In this document: one piece after another, positions 27,401-39,400 of the stretch
How the letters are laid out: every line of letters starts with the position of its first letter
Numbering within the stretch: the stretch's first letter is position 1
NCBI RefSeq assembly: GCF_014898055.3
Contig: NW_023603184.1
Location: 113,884,615-113,948,614 of the forward strand
DNA length: 64,000 bases
Origin: Talpa occidentalis
Lineage: Eukaryota > Chordata > Mammalia > Eulipotyphla > Talpidae
Direction of reading: 5' to 3'
The notes under the pieces: model-generated
The model's database searches: none
Seen by the model: only the letters and a program-made list of their open reading frames with translations
Told to the model about the DNA's origin: nothing
Program-made: the position numbers and the translations under genes

Positions 27401-30400
27401 GTTTTTAGCAGGTAGTGAGCCCTGAAGTTTGCTAAGTTGCAACTGTACAATATAGATTGTTTTATACTGAGCTTATTCTATACTATTGAAGCTTCTCCAG
27501 AAGTTACTTCCAGTCTTGTACTTTATTTACTTTGTGATGAGTTGGCAAACAAAAATAGCAATGTTAAAGGAAATATCTAGGATATTGACAGTGATTTCCT
27601 CTGTGTAATGAAAATATATTGCAAAATATATTATGCATATAAATATTAGAAGTATTATATAATATATTTTTAGAGTGATCCGGGTATACAATATACACAA
27701 ATGCCCTGCTCCAATTGATACTTTGTAATCATGGTCATAAAAATATTCTTTTGAGCTCTTATTGTGAGCTAAACATTGGGTTAAGGATTTTATATGCCTT
27801 ATCTAATCATTACAAATTTTTTATATTCTGCTACTTTCCACATATAACAAATGAGGGAACTAAGGCCGAGTTGTTAATATTTTGAAGGCCACAGAGTGAG
27901 AGTCAACAAAGAGCAGACTGGAATTTAAATCCAGTTTTCTGCCTATTAAACCAGTGTTCTTCAACACTATGCTATGTCATCTGAAAACAAAATAGAAATA
28001 AAAATGTTTGAATAAACATATTTTATAATTATCAGATAATTAGAAAGTTGTCACAACGTCTGTATATGAGATTCCTTAATTCTCTCTTTGCTGAAGATGA
28101 AGTTTACAGTGTCTTAGATACGTCCTACCTTCAGTGACATGGGTGGAATTGAATTGTAGTTTATCAAGTTCGAACAGAAGAAAGATCTAATCAAAATAGG
28201 TCATCAGACAAGGAGGCTGGAAACACATCTCAGGAACAGCAGTGCTGAGCTAAACAGTATTCAGAGAGCTCAAAACCTTTCAAGGCAAGAATGCTTGGTT
28301 GACTTTTTCAATTTGAACTGATTCTAGCCAGGCTTTTCTTCATTCTGATATTTGCACCGATCTGGCTGGTTCATTTAATAACATTAAAATTGAAAGAAAA
28401 GCAGAAACTTCATTCTACTGTGTCCATAGAAAACACAGAACTTTCCTAATCCACGCACTTTTTATCAATGCTTTTCAAGTTCATTCCTGCAAAGACTGTT
28501 CATATTCAAATAGAAAAAGGTTAGTCAGGGAATTGCATATAATATAGGCCAGCCCAGGATTTTCTAACCTATTCTTTCTTTATCCTTAACCTCCCTATTG
28601 TGCGCAATACCAAATTAATATAGAGTAGAGATTTTCCCCTTTTAACAAGAAACATGTGCCATTTAATCAGCATTATTAACTTATTTGTTTGTAGTATGTT
28701 TTGTATTCATTTGTCAGTTTTCGTTTATAGTTGTATAAAGGGCACACACATAAGGGTTTATTACTTTCATTTTATTTGCTCATATAAAATGAATGTTATT
28801 TAAAATAATTTGTTTTAAAATTAGAAGTTAGCGATTTTCTCTTTTTATACTTTCTGTATGTTATTTATGATTGAGAAATACTTCTCTGGAGGAGTCTTAG
28901 GAATAGGGCTAAAACTTTATCTTTGTTCAAACAGAGATGGTCCAGGAAGAAAGGGATTAGCGAAAGCAGGCAGTGTCACCTAGGGTGACTGCATTGGATG
29001 GCAGGAGCCTTGGCAGAGATGAAGTGCTACATTTTTGCATCTCACCAATGTTCTTACCAGGAAATGGAAGTTCTGATGGATCCTTTCCAAAAGTGGTTAT
29101 CTATTTTTAGAAAGTCAGCTTGTCAGAAAATCAGCATATAAAGGCACCAGATTCACCATGTAGACATACTTAGTTTATTAAGGAAGTGTCTTTGCTTTTT
29201 GGGCTGAGGACAAATTATGAGAAACAGAATACTTCTTTGGGACTATGGACATAAGTTTTTGATCAAGTGGGTTTTTGAACTGTTGGCAGTGCTGGTGATT
29301 AACTGTGGCATGTGACTAAGCATGTGACTCTTAGTTGATGAGGGATATTTTCTTTCCAGAAAATTTCCATGGTTGTGATATTCCTCTACATGTAATTACA
29401 TCTTCAATGAGAGGCCGAATAGGTGGTAATATTTTCTTGTGAATCTGTAAATTCACTTATGAATGATGGAATATGGCTGTCAATCAGACCATTTGCAAGC
29501 ATAAAACCTCTTCCAGGAGGTCAAAGATACCAAAAGTTTTAAATAAGAATAAAAGAAATTCTTCCCATTTTTCACACAGGTATGGAATCTCGCTAGTAGG
29601 TCATACACTGAATATAGCCAGGAGAGAGACAGTTTCAAGTAGCCAAATGGTCTTCAGAATGGTATCCAACCCCCCTTGTTCTGGAGGCTGTGAGGAAGTA
29701 ATATGGAGCTAGATCAGGCATATACAAGTCTTTTCTGTCAGAAAGCAAGTACCAGACAGGGTTGGCAGTATGTTTTTGAAGTCAACCAAAGACTTCCCCC
29801 CAACAAATACCATAAAGCTTATATCATCTAAAGGCAAATTTAAAAAGTTGAGCCTGAAAGCAAAAGGTGCTATGAAAACTAAGAAAATAACTCACTTTTT
29901 CCATGAATGGGTTAGGTGATTCAGAATTCCCAGAAATAGTAGTGACACTTGAGAAAATTAGTTTTTCTTTATAAGTTAGACATTTACTTATGAGTTATAT
30001 TGACTGGAATATATCACCTCATGAATATAAATACTAAAACCTTATTAATGGTATCTATAAAGGAATCACATCTTACACTATAATGAAAGCACAGATATTA
30101 ACATTTTGTACAAAATGCTTATCCTAAAACAAACATAGATATATGAACAATCAGTATTCTTATAACCATCATTTGTTCTTTCTATTATAATGTGGATTAC
30201 AAGATTATTAAATAAAAAATATGAGTCATTGGACCTGAGATTTACACTGGGTTAAACACTGGGTGAGGGAAAGTCTACCAAATACAGTAATATACTATAA
30301 CATGTAACATATTGTCTCTATCTTCAAAGAATTTATAGTTTAGTCAATGAGGCAGAGCTAACACAACATCATATAATAGAAGTAGCAAATGAATAAAAGT

Positions 30401-33400
30401 AGGAAGCAAGTGGAAGGAGAGAGGAAAAGACTTCTGATAGTGGTGAAAATGTAGTGTATAGAAGATGAGGAGAGACAATGAATTTTAGGTAGAAAAATAT
30501 ACATAAAACATCACATGGGGGGCCTGGTGGTGCAAGGGGTTGAGCACAGCACTGTGGGACTGTCTGCAGCCTCTGCAGCATGGACTCAATCCCCAGTGGG
30601 CCAGGGAGCTACCCACATGGCGCAGCAGAACTCTCCTGTCTTGCCTGCTGCTCCCCTCAGCAGTGTATTTCAGTTGGACTGCCTGTTCTGTTCCCCACTC
30701 TGTCTTTGGTGAATCCTCTCAACCCCTGTACCTCTGGCTGGTACCCCAGTTCTTGTATGCATAAATAAATATATCTTTAAAAAAAGAAAAAAATAACATG
30801 GAATAAAGATGGATAATTTGTGTTTACTAGTTATGAAGAAAGTCATTATTTTGTATTTGATGATAATGCCCATTCTGAATAGGGAGAATAAATGTATATT
30901 GAAAGATAATGAATCAAAATTTGGAATATGTAAAGGGCTATCAGATGATGCAGAAAAAATTAAGACACATGGTTGAGATTAAATAAATCCAAAGAATACA
31001 TCCATGAAGTTAAATACTTTTTCTATAAAGACAGGGAAATATGCAAAAATATTTCATTAAAGATAGCTTGACCATAACAGTGGATGTATGCAAATAGAAT
31101 AGTGATTGCGGAAAGATCATATATAATTAATATCATTCACTGTGGTCCAGAATGTGCTTTCAAACATTCTATAAAATTTTCTTTAAGAAAGAAAAAGTCT
31201 CAGTCTTTGAGATCACTCACACAGCCTGTTAATATTGAAATATGGAAGTAAAAAGGAGAAAAATTAAACAACAAATGTGCTTAATAAGCATTCAATTATC
31301 TTGAGTCTAGAGGCACACTGGAGAAAAATGTATTTTCAGGTTAATTTGCTGTAGTATGGATAAGAATAAATAGCAATTTAAAAATTACCAAACAGTTTTC
31401 TGGTGACACTGAACAAAACTTCTAAACTGCTTCTCCAGTATCATTATGAAAAGAAACATTAAAATTATATTTATGCATTTTTCAATTTCAATTTTTTATT
31501 TTATGCATAAAATTATATTTGCACATTTGCAAATGTGTAAATTATATTTACACATTCATATATTTTGATAGAGTGCCTGCCAAAAATCATGAATTTTATA
31601 TTTCATTTTAGAGATAAGTGATTGAAGATCTCTATTTGAATTGGTAAAAATAAACCAAATCTTTGGCTAACACCTTAAACAACAATGTTTTACATAAACA
31701 TAGAACTATATTTTCTTAAATTAGAATAGGACATATTACCATAATTACACTTAACAGATGTAATTACTTTTGGGCTGTAATGTCAAGAGTCTTTGTAGAC
31801 CTCGGCAAATGCCTTTGATGGAGCTGGGAAGGGATGATCTAGGATTCACAAGGATTGGGGCACAGTTGCCTTCCTATGCTCTCTGCCACTTGTATGGAAT
31901 GAAGAAGGGATCATCTAGGTCTTAGGTAACAGAGAATGACAGCTGCATCCCCACCTCCTGCATCTTGGAGGGGCAGACCAGGGACCATGTAGGTTTAGGA
32001 GATGAAGGCAGAGCTTCATTGTCACCCTGTGTATTAATCCCCTCTTCATATCAAACGTCTCACAGTAGTTGTTGTAACGTTTAGGAATATAACATAAATT
32101 TAGGAAGGTTAAAACAGAAGAAAAATAAAGGAATATATTATGCTCCTAAAAAAGGATAAAAGGAGTCAATTTAGCTATAAGAAATTAGATTTGGAAGCAG
32201 ATATGTGAAGTACAAAATAAAATAGTTTTATAGGAAAATGAGGACCATTAGCCTTAGCTTTAAATGCACTTGCTGTGAAAGAGTTTTCCTTTAAATATCT
32301 ATTATTTAAAATATAAAACCTTATAACATTGTTTTTGTTTTAAATTCGTGTTTTGAAACTTACTTCTTCCTAAGTTAGTAATTTACTCTTATAACCACTA
32401 GTTTATTACAGTTTTTAGTGAGCAACTGTGTAAACTCTTAGGATTATATAGTATTTAAAATTCTTTTACTTTCTCACTTATTTTATTTCTCTTTTCTATT
32501 TTGGTAGAGTACCTGACAAAAATCATGAATTTTATATTTCATTTTAAAGAGATAAGTGATTGAAGATCTCTCTTTGAATTGGTAAAGTAAACCAAACCAA
32601 AAATACCGAAACATATGAAAACTGATTTCGTATATTTCTTTTATTTGTAGATATTACATGTTTCTTTCAAACCACTAATAAATTTGTCACTCTAACCGTT
32701 TACATATTTCACAACAATATGATTAGCATGCTTTTCCACATGTGATATTTAATCCGGTAAAACAAATTGTCATTGAAAGACACAGGGCTAGAAAGACACA
32801 AAGAAAGAAAGCAATGAAATTAATTTTACATATATAAATTAGAACTCCAGAGATACTTATCAACATTATTATAAACAAAGTAGTGCTTTAAATTTTGACT
32901 CAGATTCACCTGACATTGTATTCACTGTTCTAACTGTAAATCTAAGTAACTGAAAATACCATATTTTCCAAATATAGGGGAAACTTTGCATGCCCTTTGT
33001 GACATCTGAAAGTCTAATGGAACACTGCTGAGGATGCTTGCACTTTAGCTAATTTAATCCCTGGGGACATCCATTTGTTTTTAAAAATCTTACACCAAAA
33101 GTAAGCATTTGACAAAGAAAAATATTTACTGTCATGCATTACTCCTCATTCTTAGGCTGTTTGAGGGAGATAAAGCAGAGCGTGGAAGTCAGAGATTGAA
33201 ATGGAGAGAACTAAGGATGGTGCATATAGGAGGAAACTTAATTCTCCTTCTATGGGATCATGTTACAAGTAGTGGTAGCATATATAATGTTCCCCTTTAG
33301 ACCTCATGTCTTCTTATAGTTTACATTCTTCTACGAATCTTCCTAGTCTTATCACTTCTAAAGTATGGTGCTCAGGGCTGAAGCAAATCCTACAGACCTG

Positions 33401-36400
33401 ATCTGTCTATGTGACACTAAGCCGGATATTTACATCCCTCACTCTAGTGAAGTCACAGGTAACATTTGCAGTGCTTTATATCAGGCGGAGGTTTTTACCT
33501 TTTTACCTTCTGTCTACTTGCTTGCTTTTATTTGTTGGCTGTGAAGAGAGATCTTAAAGGTATTCTGATTCTGAAACCCACCAAATTGTGCTATATGGCC
33601 AGATAAGAGTATCTCTGACCCAAACACTGTGTCTCTTTGTGTCCTCAAGTTGTGATTTTAATAGCCAAAGGACTCTTTCAACTCATGCCAAGTTTACACT
33701 TAACACTTTCACAGGGTCTGCTTCTAAGCAAAATCTCCAGTCCTCAAGTGAGCTGTGGATTTTTTAAATTTAGGTAGTACCTTACATTTATCCTGTTAGG
33801 TTTCAGTTGCTTTGGATTGTTTCTAACTGTCCAGATAGCTGTCGTTTCTAGTTATGTTTCTTGTATTTTCACAAGTATTTCCCAAGTTCTGCATTTTCTG
33901 TAGACAATTTTCTGTATGTTTGTTTAAATTTGATAGATATATTGGCAGGGTAAAGCCCAGAAGACAATTCTGTAGAAGTTCAAAATAGAATTCCTTTGAA
34001 AAGTGACGTGACATTTGGGAATGGTTTTTATTTTACAAATTCCTAATCTGCCCTGTGACTAAGACCAGAGAAACTACCCAATGCCTTGCTCACTTTAAGT
34101 CTATTTAAGACTGCCTTTTATTTACATGGTACCACCATTAAAATGATTTACCATCAGACATTGAGGCTGATAATTCCTAGCATTATGTTATATGGTGTTT
34201 TTTGTATAGAATTAAATGTCCTATGAAAGTATTCATGTGATATGTCATCAAAAGCCTACTTCAGGGGCCTCCCTGGTGGTGCAAGGGGTTAAGTTTTAGC
34301 ACTATGGAGCTATCCACAGCCACTGCAGCACTGCAGGAGTTCTATCCTCAGCTGATCAGGGAGCTAACCTACATGGCTCAGCAGACCTCTCCTGTCTCTC
34401 CCACTGCTCCCTTCAGCAGTGTATTTCAATCAATCCGCCTGTTCTGTTCCCTACTCTGTCTCTGGTGAATCCCTTCCCCCCGCCACCCCCACACTTCTGG
34501 ACTCTACCCCAATTCTAGCGTGCATAAAATAAATAAATCTTTAAAAAATAAAAAGCCTACTTCAAAGCATACTTTAAATAGATTAGTAAAATTTTCACTT
34601 TTATGGATTTAGAGACCTTAGATTTTCTGGATTTTAATATTTATACAACCTATTAAGAAACAAAACATGTATAATTTTTAAAAGTATAGTTCTGATATGC
34701 ATTTTACTTATATTGTCGCCATGATGATTTTTTTTTCTGGCAGTAATAAAAAATGAGATTCTTACCCAAAAAGCTGGGGACCTTGGTAGGCTGGGGACTC
34801 ACAGAGTCATTATGCACAGAATTAACCTGGGTTCTGTAATCATCCACCGGGAAAACATTCACTGGAGAAAAACAGCCAATTAAAATAGGAGACATTCTAA
34901 GCTTATAATTATACAGCAAAGCATGACAGTTGTGTAAAGAAAAGTAGATTTCTATAAATTATATTGACATTTTATTAAATTTAACAAATTCACACTTGTT
35001 AAATTTGTCAATGGTGAATCAATATATGTGTATTTATATCAATATCTATATTTTCATGAGTAACTTAGTCATTCTTTGTCAGAAAAAGTGTAATAGTGAA
35101 TGTTTATGTCACTGTGTTGAAAAATTTTATGGCTGATAAAATTTAGATTATAGGTTCCAAAGAACTATTTGCCCTCAAATTGTTATAAACCTAAGGAATT
35201 TAAGCAATCTTAATCTTGTGCCTAAATTACATATTCTAGGGAAGGAAAACTATATAACTTGAAAAATCAACATCAGGTCTATGGAAGTAATTCTATAGTT
35301 ATTTGGACTATGTTGTTTTATCTAATTTTTACTTAGTGGCTAATTTCTATAAGATTTAGTGAATAAAAATGTATTTTTATTTCTGCAGCTGAAGCAGAAT
35401 CTAGGTAAGTCTGAATATCTCTTAAGAGCCTTATTTTTTTAAGATTCATATAAATGAAGAAAAATGTGATGAGAATTAAACTTACATGTATCCTCACAGG
35501 TGTTCTTGCAGTCTTCCAGTAATTCAAAGTTGTTTTCGTTGCCAAGGCACCCACCATACTTGAAACTTTCACACTGCTTTGACTGATTGTTATAAAAATA
35601 CCTAGTAATATAACCTCTGCAGATTCCAGGATCTTCTTCCAAATAGCAGAAATCTGGCTTTTCTAGCAATTATAAAAATGTTAGAAAACAATATTTATTT
35701 TTGTGAACAATTTAATTATTTTAATTAAAGGTATAAATAATTAGAAACTATTTAAGGAGTAAATTTGAAAATTTAAAGAGATTAAAATGTAACTGTCCGT
35801 GACTATACAATATTAAAACCATCTTCTATAACATTTAGGATAAGGAATATGCACCTATTGTCACACATTTTTGCTATTGGAATTTCAAGTTCTAAATTTC
35901 TCATAGTAAATTAATAGGGAATTAACTATCAACCATTTTATGAATTAAGAAAACAAAATCTGGGCCTCCCTGGTGGCACAGGCAGTTGAGTGCTGCATTG
36001 TGAAGCTGTCCGCAGCCTCTGCAGCACGGGTGTGATCCCTGCCAGCCGGCTGGCGAGAATCCCACATGGCGAAGCAGACCTCTCCTGTCTTGCCCTCTGC
36101 TTCCCTCAGCAGTGTATTTCATTGGTCTGCCTGTTCTGTTCCCCATTCTGTCTCTGGTGAATCCTCTCACCCTCCCATACATCTAGCCTATACCCCTGTT
36201 CTTGTGTAAAAATAAATAAATCTTTTAAAAAAAAGAAAGAAAATAAAATCTATGAGGCTATTTTGCCACTAGTTGGGAAGTATAAAATGTTATGGCAAAA
36301 TTTTGGTTTACATAGTTTAAGCATATGTGCATTGACATATAGGGAAGATCTATGAATATTTCATACTTTTTAAGTGTGGGGTATCATTAGGAAAAGGAGT

Positions 36401-39400
36401 ATAATGAGTTGTTTCTTTAAGAATGGTTTCAATTAGAAAAATTGGAGAAGCAGCTTTGAGGAATATGAATGCTTTTGTGGCTATTCTTAGAATTTCCTGA
36501 AGTCTTATGTTGGAATTAGTGTCTGTGCTATGTATGAGAGAAGAAATCTCAGGCATTGGAATGACTCCAGCAGTGCAGAAGCAGAAATCTCAGGCATTGG
36601 AATGACTCCAGCAGTGCAGAAGCAGAAATCTCAGGCATTGGAATGACTCCATGTTCAGGGATTGAAGAGGCTTTTGTAAAAGTCGAATACCCATTCTTTG
36701 ATAGTTCTCCAAACCAAGCTAAACACAGCTGTCATAAAAGTTGTGCCACCATGACTTACGTTACAAGCTTCCTCTACAGGTTAGCGTCTCTATAAAAAGG
36801 AGAGTTGAATTTATTTTGAAAATATAATTGTGAAACATACTGGAAATTTTTTAGGGCAAACTACAATTCCCGCATTTCCCCCTCTGCAACTATGTCACCA
36901 TGGTGGGAAAAATGAACTGCAGTTCTTTTTATATCTTAAAGCAACTTGCTCTTCATTCTCAGAGAAGCAATACTCACCAGTGTTTTATTATAAAAATAGC
37001 AGGATAGAGCTTCCATATGATCCAGCAATTCCACTCCTAGGTATTTACCCAAATGACACAGAAACATTAATTCCGAAGGGAACCTGCATCCCTATGTTTA
37101 TAGCAGCTCTATTTACAATAGCTAAGCTTTGGAAACAACCTAAATGTCCAAAAATAGATGACTGAATCAAGAAGATGTGGTACATATTATACACAATGGA
37201 ATATTATTCAGCAATCAAAAAAGATAAACACATGCAGTTTGCAGCAACATGGATGGAGCTAGAAGGGATCATGCTCAGCGAAATAAGTCAGAAAGAAAAA
37301 GAAAAATACTGAAATACTGGATGGTGTCACTCATAGCAGGAATTTAGAAAACCTAAATAAGAGACCAGGAAAAAGACTAATTAATACAAAGTAAAAATCA
37401 AAATCAACAAGCAACTATAAATTAGAGACACACTACGGGGCGGGAGGGGCGGGGAGAGGTGGGGAGAGGAAGGACTTGCATCAAAATAAGGGGGGGTGCA
37501 ATTGTATGGGGAATATTACCAAAATGAAAATGCATACATTGTGGAAAAATGATGGAAGAATTATATAAAATAAAATATTTAAAAAAGAAAATGCATACAT
37601 TGTACAAAAATGAAAAATTATGTAAAAATATATATAAAATAAAATAAAAAATAAAGAAAAAAGTTAATGATTTCTGCAACAGTTGCAGAAAACCCAATCT
37701 CTTATGAAAAATTATTTTATTAATAAAATATTCCATCGTAAATACCTATTTTTTGCAACTTATTAAAGTACCAATTTGAAATTTATTTTGTTTGTTATCC
37801 CTTGTTGTCTTTTTTTTTTTAAGATTTATTTATTTATATAAGAACTGAGGTACAGGTCAGAGGCGCGGGAGGGTGAGAGAATTCACCAGAGACAGAGCAG
37901 GGAACAGAACAGGCAGACGGACCTAGGACGCTGCTGAGGGGAGCAGTGAGTGAGGCAGGAGAGGCCTGCCCTGCCATGTGGGTTTCTCCCTGGCCGGCCG
38001 GGAATCGAACGCACACTGCAAAGGCTGCTAACAGCTTCACAGCGCTGTGCTCAATCCACTGTGCCACCAGGGAGACCTTTATCCCTTGTTTTCTCAAGAT
38101 GAATGTTGCCGTTATTCCCATAGCAACAATGTATGGTTATGTTTTCAATATGTGACAAGGAAAAGAAAATTCTTTAAATTTTATAATAATTTATATAATA
38201 GAAAGAAGAAATATGTATAATTATTGTAATTTTATTTATTTTGGTATGAAGAAGTACTTATGAAATGTTAAATCATTATAACAGGATATATGAATTTTAT
38301 ATTTAACTAAAAGGAATGGGTAGAAATATTACATGTACAGAAAGGAAAGAGTAACTAATTAGACTGAAAGTATAATTAAGAAACTGTACAAATGGAAGTT
38401 GTTATTTTTATATGAGACACCATTTTAGGACATAAAATTATTTCATGGATAAAATTATTTTGAGGATAAAGTTGAAATTGTACACTTTTACAAAATAATT
38501 CTGTGTAGGTCTACAGTTAAAAATACTTACCGTTACAAATTAAGAAATTCATGCCTGATATTTCCCAGTAAATAAAGTAGCATTCTTTTTGAGTGGGCAT
38601 ATACATTTCTTGCTCTGAATTGATGCTCAGTTAAAACTGAGTGCACAGAACAAAGACCTTAAACTACATGCCAACCTCCCATATGTCATAGACTTTACTT
38701 AGCAATTAATTGTCTTAGACCAAACTTTCTTTCAGAATTGAATTGTCCATTGTCTTGATTAAGTTCTGATGTTAGGAAGCACATCAAGTTAACTTCAAAT
38801 TGATATTTTTAGTCAAATCTGCAGAAAAACCAGCCAACCAATTATAGATTGGTTTTAGTTGGATGAATCTGGCCAAACTGATGAAGTGCTGAGATTATGA
38901 AGGGATTAGTGATCTAAAATAAGATAATCTAGTGATCTAGACTAGGACAAGCAACATCTAAACTGAATTTCCTTACATAAGTTTAAATAGCACACAATGA
39001 ATGTTCACCTTTTTGCAGTGTTGTCTTTGTCAATATAACCTTCTTTGGATTATCTGCAAGAAACAATATATGAATATCAATTACCACAATTTATAATGAA
39101 TTGAAATAATTAGGTCATTAATTACTTTTCTTCTTTTGATTATGAAGAATTAGGCAAACAGACTCGATAACCAAGTGACTCAACTGACTGATGACTAACA
39201 CAAAAGGGTACTTGATCCAGAATGGAGAGAAGCAGCAAAATGACCAGACTATCCCAAAATAAGGGGGGGTGCAATTGTATGGGGACCACTGAACTGTCTA
39301 ATCTGTATTAATAACATTTCTAAGAACATCTATAGAAAGAAGAGAATAAGTACTCTGAAATCAAAGAAATATATTCCATCAATTCTTTTCTGTCAACTCA

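Larger units (their letters stand above)
22277..34765 (-). other. TFPI intron (about 12.5 kb) holding the beta exon
   Basis: The largest TFPI coding-region intron. It holds SINEs at 26085-26343, 30518-30790 and 34264-34550, a MIR at 27750-27970, the probable beta exon, and a duplicated 95-bp segment (31562 and 32498). In 22.3-26.0 kb, 28.0-30.0 kb and 32.6-34.2 kb I see AT-rich unique-looking DNA without convincing exons. A few less AT-rich patches (24480-25030, 28900-29720, 31780-32050) are unexplained. Confidence 0.8.
35663..39008 (-). other. TFPI intron (3.3 kb) between linker 1 and Kunitz 2
   Basis: It contains SINEs at 35962-36236 and 37811-38078, a 41-bp tandem repeat at 36543-36651 and a plus-strand L1 3' end at about 36970-37660 with a G-rich tract. 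The remaining DNA is AT-rich and unremarkable. Confidence 0.85.

Noticed and set aside
27089..27442. 117-codon minus-strand frame in a TFPI intron
   Set aside because: Low-complexity, Lys/Phe-rich content, no domain, and no splice sites linking it to TFPI.
36830..37165. 111-codon plus-strand frame
   Set aside because: Its second half is the L1 ORF2 C-terminal region (LPYDPAIPLLGIYPND). It is a truncated mobile-element remnant.
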